Below, piece by piece: positions 1-5,482 of a stretch of 7,483 nucleotides of DNA. The number at the start of each line of letters is the position of its first letter. Position 1 is the stretch's first letter. This DNA is from Candidatus Rokuibacteriota bacterium (GTDB lineage: Bacteria; Methylomirabilota; Methylomirabilia; Rokubacteriales; CSP1-6): NCBI GenBank assembly GCA_003220195.1, contig QHRT01000134.1, positions 1,132 through 8,614 on the forward strand, in the 5' to 3' direction. The translations under genes and the position numbers were made by a program. The notes under the pieces are model-generated. The model saw only the letters and a list, made by a program, of their open reading frames with translations. It did not search any database and was not told where the DNA came from.

Positions 1-633
1 TGGTGAGGATGTCGCCTGGACCTGCCGGTCTGGCAGGCGATCCACGAGGAGCTCGCCCCGCGCGGGTTCACCGTGATCACCGTCGCGCTCGACCGAAGCG
101 CCGACGACGTCCGGCCGTGGATCGAGGCGGCATCGCCGACGCATCCCTCCCTGATCGACGACGCTCACGTCGTCGCCGAGCTCTATGACATCGTGAACGT
201 GCCGACGGCGATCTGGATCGACGAGAAGCAACGGATCGTCCGGCCGAACGATGTCGCATTCGGGACCGACACCTTCCGGCACATCACCGGCATTGACTCG
301 GCGAAGCACGTCGGTGCGCTGCGGGCGTGGGTCCGTGGCGAGGCTCCATTGCTGGATGACGCGTCCGTGCGTGCGCTCCTGCCGCGACCGGGCGAGATGC
401 ACCAGCAAGCGCGCGCGGAGTGGGCGCTCGGCCGATGGCTCTACGAGCGCGGCCGCGCCGACGCGGCGGCCCGGCATTTCATCCGCGCCGGCGAGCTGGC
501 GCCGCACGACTTCACGATCCGGCGTGGCAGCATGCCGATGCGCAACCTGGATCCGATGGGACCGGAGTTCCGCTCGATGATCGGCGCGTGGACGAGCGCC
601 GGCAATCCGTACTACCGGCCGCTCCCGCTGTGA
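1..633 (+). CDS. Thioredoxin-fold (TlpA/ResA-like) selenoprotein, 5' end outside the window
   Basis: The open frame enters at base 1 and ends at TGA 631-633, giving 210 visible residues if TGA 4-6 is read as selenocysteine. Visible residues 1-5 read W-U-G-C-R, followed by an amphipathic helix (LDLPVWQAIHEEL), a beta strand (FTVITVALD) and, at about residues 64-72, NVPTAIWID with the cis-Pro (P68) typical of thioredoxin folds. This places the TGA at the redox-active cysteine position. The C-terminal part (about residues 133-170) is a helix-turn-helix pair resembling a TPR-like repeat, then a tail ending YYRPLPL. Known for the family: TlpA/ResA-like proteins are thiol-disulfide oxidoreductases, usually exported, but the N-terminus is not visible, so location is unknown. 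A conventional call would start at GTG 73, but that start has no ribosome binding site and would drop the first helix and strand of the fold. The stop overlaps the next gene's GTG. The fold assignment is firm; the selenocysteine reading is inference supported by the hairpin at 18-43. Confidence 0.82.
4..6 (+). other. In-frame TGA, probable selenocysteine codon
   Basis: TGA lies between a Trp codon and Gly-Cys-Arg codons in a frame that is otherwise open for the next 208 codons. The flanking residues match the start of the active-site helix of a thioredoxin fold, where Cys or Sec is expected. The U-G-C-R-L-D-L-P order resembles the UGSxVxxP pattern that I recall from annotated ResA-like selenoproteins (from memory, not checked). 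A sequencing error or a nonsense-mutated pseudogene is the alternative. Confidence 0.75.
18..43 (+). promoter_or_regulatory. Candidate bacterial SECIS element
   Basis: In the mRNA, bases 21-26 (CCUGCC) pair perfectly with 32-37 (GGCAGG), closing a five-base loop GGUCU at 27-31. Bases 18-20 (GGA) pair with 41-43 (UCC) below a 3-nt bulge (38-40). The loop starts 20 nt after the UGA, and the first two loop bases are G. Bacterial SECIS elements recognised by SelB are known to lie directly downstream of the UGA within the coding region and to carry guanosine at the start of the apical loop; the E. coli fdhF element has GGUC in its loop. An alternative fold pairs 12-18 with 34-40 (7 bp) and 19-22 with 27-30 around a UGCC loop. 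No folding energy was computed. Confidence 0.75.
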
Positions 634-1121
634 AGACGGTCCTCATCGTGTGCCACGCCAATACGGCCCGAAGCGTCATGGCGCACGTGATGCTCGAACG
701 CATGCTGGCCGATCGCGGCGTCGGGAACATTCGCGTCCGCTCGGGGGGCGTCGCGAACTACGCGCGCGACGGCATGCTGCCGTCGCTCGACGCCCGCCTG
801 GTGCTGCGGGAGATCGGCATCGCGCTGGACGAGCGCGCGTTCGCGTCCGTGGACCTGCGCGCGCATCCCGACCTCGTCGAATCCGCGGACGTCATCGTGA
901 CGATGACTGACCAGCAGCGCCAGATGCTTGCGCCGCTCATGGATGGACGGCGGATCCCGGTGGTGACGCTGCGCGAGCTCGCCGGTGGCGAGGGCGACAT
1001 CGGTGACCCCGCGACGCTCGGCGACGACGTCTTCCGGCAGTGCCGGGACGAGATCGGCCGCTGTCTCGCGGCGGCCTTCGACCCCCTGCTCGCGCTGCTG
1101 TCCCGCGACTCTCCGCGCTAG
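630..1121 (+). CDS. Low-molecular-weight protein tyrosine phosphatase / arsenate-reductase-fold protein
   Basis: The product is 163 aa from GTG 630, normal for the LMW-PTP family. This start is chosen because the family N-terminus (beta strand KTVLIV followed directly by the P-loop) begins here; the frame is open further upstream but only as a shadow of the preceding gene. The signature CX5RS is present as C8-H-A-N-T-A-R14-S15 (family consensus CxGNxCRS), and the general-acid region is D123-I-G-D126-P127. Family members hydrolyse phosphotyrosine or phosphoarginine, or as ArsC reduce arsenate using a cysteine relay. The glycine usual after C+1 and the second P-loop cysteine are both replaced by Ala. 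Two further cysteines, C138 and C145, lie in the C-terminal helix. The GTG start overlaps the stop of the selenoprotein by 4 nt (GTGA), indicating translational coupling. The stop TAG overlaps the convergent thiamine-diphosphate enzyme gene. The fold is secure; the substrate (protein phosphate or arsenate) is not. Confidence 0.9.
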   Translation: MKTVLIVCHANTARSVMAHVMLERMLADRGVGNIRVRSGGVANYARDGMLPSLDARLVLREIGIALDERAFASVDLRAHPDLVESADVIVTMTDQQRQMLAPLMDGRRIPVVTLRELAGGEGDIGDPATLGDDVFRQCRDEIGRCLAAAFDPLLALLSRDSPR

Positions 1122-2749
1122 CGTCCGTATTTCGCCGGCGGCCTGAGCTGCGTGAAGAACAGCGGCCGCGGCATCCGGTCCACCGGAACCTCGATCAACA
1201 CGGGACGGTCGAGCTCGATCGCATCGCGGACGAGCTTGCCGACGTCGGTCGGGGTCTTCGCTCGCATCCCGACGACGCCGTACGCGTCCGCCAGCTTCAT
1301 GAAATCCGGGTTGACGAGATCGGCCCCGAAGCTCCCGCCCCAGCCGTCGTCGAGGTCGCGCGCGACGTTGCCGTACGCGTTGTCGTTGAAGACCACGGTC
1401 ACCAGATTGATCCGGTACTGCGCGGCCGTCGCGAGCTCCTGCGCCCCGTAGAGGAACCCGCCGTCGCCGGAGACCGCCACGACGGCGCGTTTCGGAGAGG
1501 CGACCTTGGCGCCGAGCCCGAGGGGAAACTCGAAGCCGAGGTTGCCGGAGTACGACGACGTGAGATACGTGCGCGGCCCGTACACCGGCCAGAACGGCCG
1601 GGAGTAGTAGCCGATCTGCGTCATCCCGGCGATCAGGACCGCGTCCTCGGGAACGCCGGCGCGCAGCGAAGACAGGATCGACGCCTGCGGCTCCTGCGTC
1701 TGGGTGACGGCGATCGTGGCGCGCAGCGTTTCGCGCTCGGCCTTGCGGGACTCGCGCGGCGCGCTCGCGCTGCGCAGCCGCTCGAGCAGCTGCTCGAGCG
1801 TCGCGCGCGCGTCCCCGACGAGCCCGAGGGTCTTTGCGTGGTTGCGACCGACCTCGTCCGGATCGATCTCGATCTGGATCACCTGCTGGTCCGGCCTGAA
1901 CGCGCCCTGCGCGAGCCGCGAGCCGACCACGAGGATCACGTCTGCGGCTTCGAGGTAGCGGCGAAGCGGTGAGCCCGACCAGACCGCGGCGCCGAGCGAG
2001 AGATCGCTCGCGTCGCTGATCGCGCCCTTGCCTTCGGCGGACTCCGCCACTGCAGCTTGCAGGTGGTCGGCGACCGCCCAGAGCGCTTCGTGCGCTGCCG
2101 ACGCGTGCACTCCACCACCCGCGTAGATCGCGGGGCGGGCGGCCGCGAGCAGGGACGCTGCCGCTGCATCGAGACTCCTGCCATCCGCCGCCGGGCGCGT
2201 GACCGACGCCGGCGCGAGCAGCTCCACGTCGTCTTCCGCCTGCATCGTGTCCGGCGGCATGTCGATGACGACGGGACGCGGCCGTCCCGTGCGGAGCTGC
2301 ACGAACGCGTCGCGCACCGCGGCCGGGACGTCCTTCACCTCGAGGATGCGATGCCGCCACTTCGAGACCGGCGCGATCGCGTCGAGCTGATCGTTCACCT
2401 CGTGGAGCACGCCGATGTTCTTGCCGATCTGCGCCTTCGGCGCCTGACCGGCGATCATCAGCACCGGCGACGAAGCCGAGTACGCCGTGCTGAGCCCGGA
2501 CGCGGCGTTCAGGAGTCCCGGGCCCGGGACGACGAGAGCCGTGCCGATCGTCCCGCCCGCGCGGGCGTAGCCGTCGGCCATGAAGCTCGTGGCCTGCTCG
2601 TGCCGCGTCGTGATGAACCGGATCCGGGGCTCGTCACGCAGGGCCGCGATCACGCCGTAGAGCTGGACGCCCGGCAGGCCGAACACGGTCGTGACACCTT
2701 CGCGAACGAGTGACTGCACGAGCGCTTCGCCGCCCGTCATCGTGGCCAT
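1118..2749 (-). CDS. Thiamine-diphosphate-dependent enzyme, acetolactate synthase-like
   Basis: The product is 543 aa from ATG 2749. This start is preferred over an ATG 54 nt further upstream because AAAGGAG lies 8 nt before it and the family N-terminus (TGGEALVQSLVREGVTTVFGLPG) follows directly. The N-terminal pyrimidine-binding domain (about 5-170) carries the catalytic Glu E51 in RHEQA and the PGPGLLNA stretch at 75-82. The central domain is about 190-320. The C-terminal pyrophosphate-binding domain (about 350-530) has the diphosphate/Mg motif G428-D429-G430 through N455-D-N457. Superfamily members (acetolactate synthase, benzoylformate decarboxylase, oxalyl-CoA decarboxylase, sulfoacetaldehyde acetyltransferase, glyoxylate carboligase) make or break bonds next to a carbonyl of 2-oxo acids. 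No regulatory small subunit (ilvN/ilvH) is adjacent and no isoleucine/valine biosynthesis gene is in the window, so a stand-alone decarboxylase or carboligase is as likely as true acetolactate synthase. The gene stands alone on the minus strand and converges on the phosphatase gene. Confidence 0.93.
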   Translation of the reverse strand: MATMTGGEALVQSLVREGVTTVFGLPGVQLYGVIAALRDEPRIRFITTRHEQATSFMADGYARAGGTIGTALVVPGPGLLNAASGLSTAYSASSPVLMIAGQAPKAQIGKNIGVLHEVNDQLDAIAPVSKWRHRILEVKDVPAAVRDAFVQLRTGRPRPVVIDMPPDTMQAEDDVELLAPASVTRPAADGRSLDAAAASLLAAARPAIYAGGGVHASAAHEALWAVADHLQAAVAESAEGKGAISDASDLSLGAAVWSGSPLRRYLEAADVILVVGSRLAQGAFRPDQQVIQIEIDPDEVGRNHAKTLGLVGDARATLEQLLERLRSASAPRESRKAERETLRATIAVTQTQEPQASILSSLRAGVPEDAVLIAGMTQIGYYSRPFWPVYGPRTYLTSSYSGNLGFEFPLGLGAKVASPKRAVVAVSGDGGFLYGAQELATAAQYRINLVTVVFNDNAYGNVARDLDDGWGGSFGADLVNPDFMKLADAYGVVGMRAKTPTDVGKLVRDAIELDRPVLIEVPVDRMPRPLFFTQLRPPAKYGR

Positions 2750-2757
2750 CGAGTCTG

Positions 2758-2764
2758 CTCCTTT
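2758..2764 (-). promoter_or_regulatory. Ribosome binding site that decides the start of the thiamine-diphosphate enzyme
   Basis: The minus strand reads AAAGGAG followed by 8 nt and then ATG at 2749. It supports the start at 2749 over the in-frame ATGs at 2803 and 2740. Confidence 0.75.
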
Positions 2765-2836
2765 CGGTGCTCGCACGCGGCGGTCGCGGCCGCACGCGCA
2801 CAATGGAAGTGCGGTGAGCGTATCACCACATCAGGG

Positions 2837-2877
2837 GCCCCGAAATGGCGGGCGTTGAAATCGGGAGCCCCGAATGG
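2837..2877. repeat. Short imperfect direct repeat
   Basis: GCCCCGAAATGG (2837-2848) recurs as GCCCCGAATGG (2867-2877), start-to-start spacing 30 nt, differing by one A. It lies about 90-130 nt upstream of the minus-strand enzyme start, where paired operator half-sites could sit, but two copies of a GC-rich word may also be chance. Confidence 0.4.
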
Positions 2878-2905
2878 CCCTCGATGCCCCATACCTTCCC
2901 GTTGC

Positions 2906-2922
2906 CGCCGGGAAACCCGGCG
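2906..2922 (-). terminator. GC-rich hairpin after the penicillin-binding protein gene, possible terminator
   Basis: CGCCGGG (2906-2912) pairs perfectly with CCCGGCG (2916-2922) around an AAA loop (TTT in the minus-strand transcript), 22 nt past the penicillin-binding protein stop. No U-tract follows on the minus strand, so it is not a canonical Rho-independent terminator. It could act as a 3' stabilising stem or a weak terminator. Confidence 0.4.
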
Positions 2923-2943
2923 CCCACCTCTCGCACCCGTGCC

Positions 2944-5304
2944 TCAGCGGCCGCGGATCCAGTTCCGGAATCTCCGCCACCAGTCGACGACCTGATCGAC
3001 CGGGCCGCCATGATCGGTGCAGACCGGAGGCTCCGTCCCGGCCAGGAACGTCTCGCGGGCGACGGCGGGACAGTAGCGGTTCGCCAGCTTGCCGTTCGTC
3101 GTGTCGATGTCGGCGAAGGTGATGCCGGAAGGTACGGGGAATGGCGACGCCGGATACGCATCGAGCGCCTGGCGCATGAAATCCATCCAGATCGGCAACG
3201 CCGCTTCGGCGCCGGAGAGCCCGTGGGCGTGGGCGTCGTCGAAGCCGACCCACACGATCGCGAGCAGATTCGGCGCGTAGCCGACGAACCACGCGTCACG
3301 CGCATCGTTCGTCGTGCCGGTCTTGCCGGCCAGCGTGCCCGCCGGCGCGATCCCGCGCGCCGCGGTCGCGGTTCCCGAGTCGATCACGCCGCCGAGCAGC
3401 GACGTCATCAGATAGGCTCCGGCCGGCGAGAGCACCGTCTTCGCCGCCTCGCCGCCGGGATCGAGCGACGTCCCGTCGGCGGTGTGGATCGCGGTCAGCG
3501 TCGCGGCGCCGCGCGGCGAGAGACCGCCATTGGCGAACGGCAGGTACGCGCGCGCGAGCTCCAGCGGCGTCACCTCGAACGCGCCGAGCGTCACCGCCGG
3601 GACCGTATCGAGGTGACTGTCGATCCCGAGCGCCTGGGCCGTCGCGACCACCTGATCGAGCCCGACGGCATCCGCGACGCGGAGTGTCGCGGCGTTCAGT
3701 GACGCGACGAGCGCGCGACGGACGCTGACGCGGCCCTCGTAGCGGTCTTCGTAGTTTCGCGGGCTCCACGGCTTGCCGTCGACGTTGCGGACGATCGGGG
3801 TGTCGTCGACGAGCGACGCGGCTGTCAGCACGCGGTTGTTCTCGTCGGACGAGGCGCGCACCGCGAGCGCCGCCGCGTACACGAAGGGCTTGAACGCCGA
3901 TCCCGGCTGCCGGTGCCCGAGCGTCGCGCGGTTGAACTGGCTCGCGATGTAATCGCGACCGCCGGCCAGCGCCCGCACGTGTCCGGTCGCCGGGTCGAGC
4001 GCGATCAGCGCCGCCTGGAGCTTGTCGCCGAGCTCCGATCGCCTGAGCCGCGAGTACCGCGTCTCCAGGCGATCGAGCCCGCGCGCGACGGCCGCTTCGG
4101 CGAAGCGCTGGAGCGCGACGTCCAGCGAGGTGACGACGTGCACGCCGCGCGTCTCGAGCGCGGGCTCGTCGCCGAAACGCTGCTCCAGCTCCTCCTGGAC
4201 GAGGTCGGTGAAGTACGGCGCGGTCTGCCCGGGCGGCGGTGTCGAGCGGACCCGCACGGGATGGGCGGCGGCGGTCTTCTGGTCCGTCTCGTTGATCCAG
4301 CCGAGCTCGCGCATGCGCGCCAGCACCGCGTCTCGTCGCTCGCGCGCCCGCCCCGGGTTCGTCGTCGGCGAGTAACTGTTCGGCGCGCGGGTGATGCCGG
4401 CCAGCAAGGCGCCTTCGGCGAGCGTGAGCTGGTGGACCTCCTTGCCGAAGAACGCGCGCGCGGCGGCGCCCACGCCGCGGATCGACAAAGGTCCGCGCTG
4501 ACCGAGATAGATCTCGTTCAGGTAGCCTTCCAGGATTCTCTCTTTTGGATATCGCCAGTCGATCACGGTCGCGAGCCACGCCTCGTCGAGCTTCCTCAGA
4601 AACGTGCGCCGCGGTGTCAGCAGGCGGTTCTTGACCAGCTGCTGCGTGATGGTGCTTCCGCCCTGCTTGACGCGACCGGCTCGCGCGTTCGCCCACGCGG
4701 CCCGCACCAGGCCCCGGAGGTCGAGCCCGCGGTGCTCGTAGAAGCGATGATCTTCCGCAGCGAGGAACGCGCGCAGCACCGTCATCGGGACTTCGGCCAG
4801 GCGGACGGGACGGAAGTCTTCGCCCGACCTTTCACCGGCGCCCGTCAGCACTTCGCCTTCGAGCGCGGTTCCGGACAGGGGCTGATTGTTGCGCAACACG
4901 CGCGCGATACGGTCGCCCCGGAGCTCGAGCCGCAAACGATCCGGGCCCTGAGCGTTCCCGCCACCCGGCCCGGTGTTGCGAGGCTCACCGTCGCTGCGCA
5001 ACGCGATGTCCCACGCGCCGGAAGTGCGCCGGAACTGGCCCGGCCCCGTGGGCGAGGCCCGCGTCTCGACGTATTTCAGCCTGGCGAGAGTGCCGGCGAG
5101 ATCGACCGCGCGCACGCTGACGCCGGGGACGAGCGGCTGCCCGGCCGCGTGGATGAACGTCGCGCGCCGGGCATCAGCCCGGGCGAAGCGTCCGAGCTCG
5201 ACGGCGGTGTGGGTCAGGAGGGCTGCGCCGGACACTCCGATGACCACCACGACGACGGCGGCGGCGATCGTGAGGATCGGAGCGATGCGGCGGCGAGTCC
5301 ACAT
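2944..5304 (-). CDS. mrcB: Bifunctional class A penicillin-binding protein, PBP1B type (glycosyltransferase/transpeptidase)
   Basis: The product is 786 aa and complete. An in-frame TGA two codons upstream fixes ATG 5304 as the most upstream ATG, and MWTRRR followed by a hydrophobic helix (about 9-30) is a typical type II membrane anchor. Residues about 58-135 resemble the UB2H segment of PBP1B (VRAVDLAGTLARLKY, then PGQFRR and AWDIALR). The GT51 glycosyltransferase domain (about 165-330) shows catalytic E184 in EDHRFYEH, QGGSTITQQLVKN at 214-226 and the ILEGYLNEIYLGQ motif at 257-269. The transpeptidase domain (about 385-700) has S469-A-F-K472, S535-L-N537 and K661-T-G. The tail carries a CP...PVC pair. 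Such enzymes polymerise lipid II into glycan strands and cross-link peptides in the periplasm. The gene is monocistronic, divergent from the transporter operon. No clear Shine-Dalgarno sequence precedes the ATG, so it may be weakly translated or leaderless. The symbol rests on the PBP1B-like layout; mrcA/PBP1A is less likely because of the UB2H-like segment. Confidence 0.95.
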   Translation of the reverse strand: MWTRRRIAPILTIAAAVVVVVIGVSGAALLTHTAVELGRFARADARRATFIHAAGQPLVPGVSVRAVDLAGTLARLKYVETRASPTGPGQFRRTSGAWDIALRSDGEPRNTGPGGGNAQGPDRLRLELRGDRIARVLRNNQPLSGTALEGEVLTGAGERSGEDFRPVRLAEVPMTVLRAFLAAEDHRFYEHRGLDLRGLVRAAWANARAGRVKQGGSTITQQLVKNRLLTPRRTFLRKLDEAWLATVIDWRYPKERILEGYLNEIYLGQRGPLSIRGVGAAARAFFGKEVHQLTLAEGALLAGITRAPNSYSPTTNPGRARERRDAVLARMRELGWINETDQKTAAAHPVRVRSTPPPGQTAPYFTDLVQEELEQRFGDEPALETRGVHVVTSLDVALQRFAEAAVARGLDRLETRYSRLRRSELGDKLQAALIALDPATGHVRALAGGRDYIASQFNRATLGHRQPGSAFKPFVYAAALAVRASSDENNRVLTAASLVDDTPIVRNVDGKPWSPRNYEDRYEGRVSVRRALVASLNAATLRVADAVGLDQVVATAQALGIDSHLDTVPAVTLGAFEVTPLELARAYLPFANGGLSPRGAATLTAIHTADGTSLDPGGEAAKTVLSPAGAYLMTSLLGGVIDSGTATAARGIAPAGTLAGKTGTTNDARDAWFVGYAPNLLAIVWVGFDDAHAHGLSGAEAALPIWMDFMRQALDAYPASPFPVPSGITFADIDTTNGKLANRYCPAVARETFLAGTEPPVCTDHGGPVDQVVDWWRRFRNWIRGR

Positions 5305-5381
5305 GATTCAGTATGCCGCGGGCCGGAAGCTCTCCGCAGGGCGCCGGTTTCGGGCCGGTGCGAGGACTGCGCCGCACTGCC

Positions 5382-5407
5382 TTGACAGCGTGCAGCGTTT
5401 GACAGCG
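5382..5407 (+). repeat. Tandem TTGACAGCG repeat in the promoter
   Basis: TTGACAGCG occurs at 5382-5390 and again at 5399-5407, start-to-start spacing 17 nt, close to one and a half helical turns. The second copy contributes the -35 box. The first could be a regulator half-site or a duplicated -35. An inverted pair, GCGTGC (5388-5393) and GCACGC (5407-5412), surrounds the -35 box. Confidence 0.6.
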
Positions 5408-5426
5408 CACGCGATTCGAGGATAAT
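5399..5426 (+). promoter_or_regulatory. Sigma70-type promoter of the ABC importer operon
   Basis: TTGACA (5399-5404, perfect consensus) is followed by a 16-nt spacer and GATAAT (5421-5426, five of six consensus bases). Transcription would start near 5432-5434, leaving a leader of roughly 50 nt before ATG 5483. The AT-rich boxes stand out in a GC-rich background. The exact start site is inferred. Confidence 0.75.
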
Positions 5427-5472
5427 CGGGCGCCCCCGTAGTCGATCCGTGAAGCTCGACCGATCGCGATGC

Positions 5473-5478
5473 AGGAGG
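5473..5478 (+). promoter_or_regulatory. Strong ribosome binding site of the solute-binding protein
   Basis: AGGAGG, a full Shine-Dalgarno core, is followed by AACC and then ATG 5483. The 4-nt spacing is slightly short but fixes this start. Confidence 0.8.
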
Positions 5479-5482
5479 AACC

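Larger units (their letters stand above)
2750..2943. other. Intergenic region between the penicillin-binding protein stop and the thiamine-diphosphate enzyme start
   Basis: This 194-bp stretch has no credible gene. It holds the ribosome binding site of the minus-strand enzyme gene (2758-2764), a 6-bp inverted repeat (CCGCAC 2790-2795, GTGCGG 2809-2814), a GGGGCCCC palindrome (2834-2841), a near-duplicate 11-12 nt word (2837-2848 and 2867-2877), and a GC-rich hairpin (2906-2922). No convincing -35/-10 pair was found on the minus strand, so the enzyme's promoter is not located. Confidence 0.6.
5305..5482. other. Divergent intergenic region between the penicillin-binding protein and the solute-binding protein
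   Basis: This 178-bp region must hold promoters for both directions. A plus-strand sigma70-like promoter is clear (5399-5426). No matching minus-strand -35/-10 pair could be identified upstream of the penicillin-binding protein gene. The 5305-5380 part is GC-rich with no recognisable site. Confidence 0.6.

Noticed and set aside
4..6. TGA as a nonsense mutation in a pseudogene
   Set aside because: The frame downstream is intact to a stop coupled with the next gene, and a SECIS-like hairpin sits at the right distance; decay would not produce these together.
73..633. Short version of the thioredoxin-like gene starting at GTG 73
   Set aside because: No ribosome binding site, and it would remove the first helix, first strand and active site of the fold that are encoded in frame just upstream.
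612..2360. Long minus-strand open frame (582 codons) across the phosphatase and part of the thiamine-diphosphate enzyme
   Set aside because: Arg/Gly/Ala-rich low-complexity translation in a shifted frame over two genes with clear family motifs; typical GC-rich shadow.
2750..2803. 18-residue N-terminal extension of the thiamine-diphosphate enzyme from ATG 2803
   Set aside because: The good AAAGGAG site and family N-terminus both point to ATG 2749; the extension MCACGRDRRVRAPKG looks non-coding.
2823..3305. Minus-strand open frames covering the intergenic region and the 3' end of the penicillin-binding protein gene
   Set aside because: Out-of-frame shadows of the penicillin-binding protein C-terminus with no recognisable family features.
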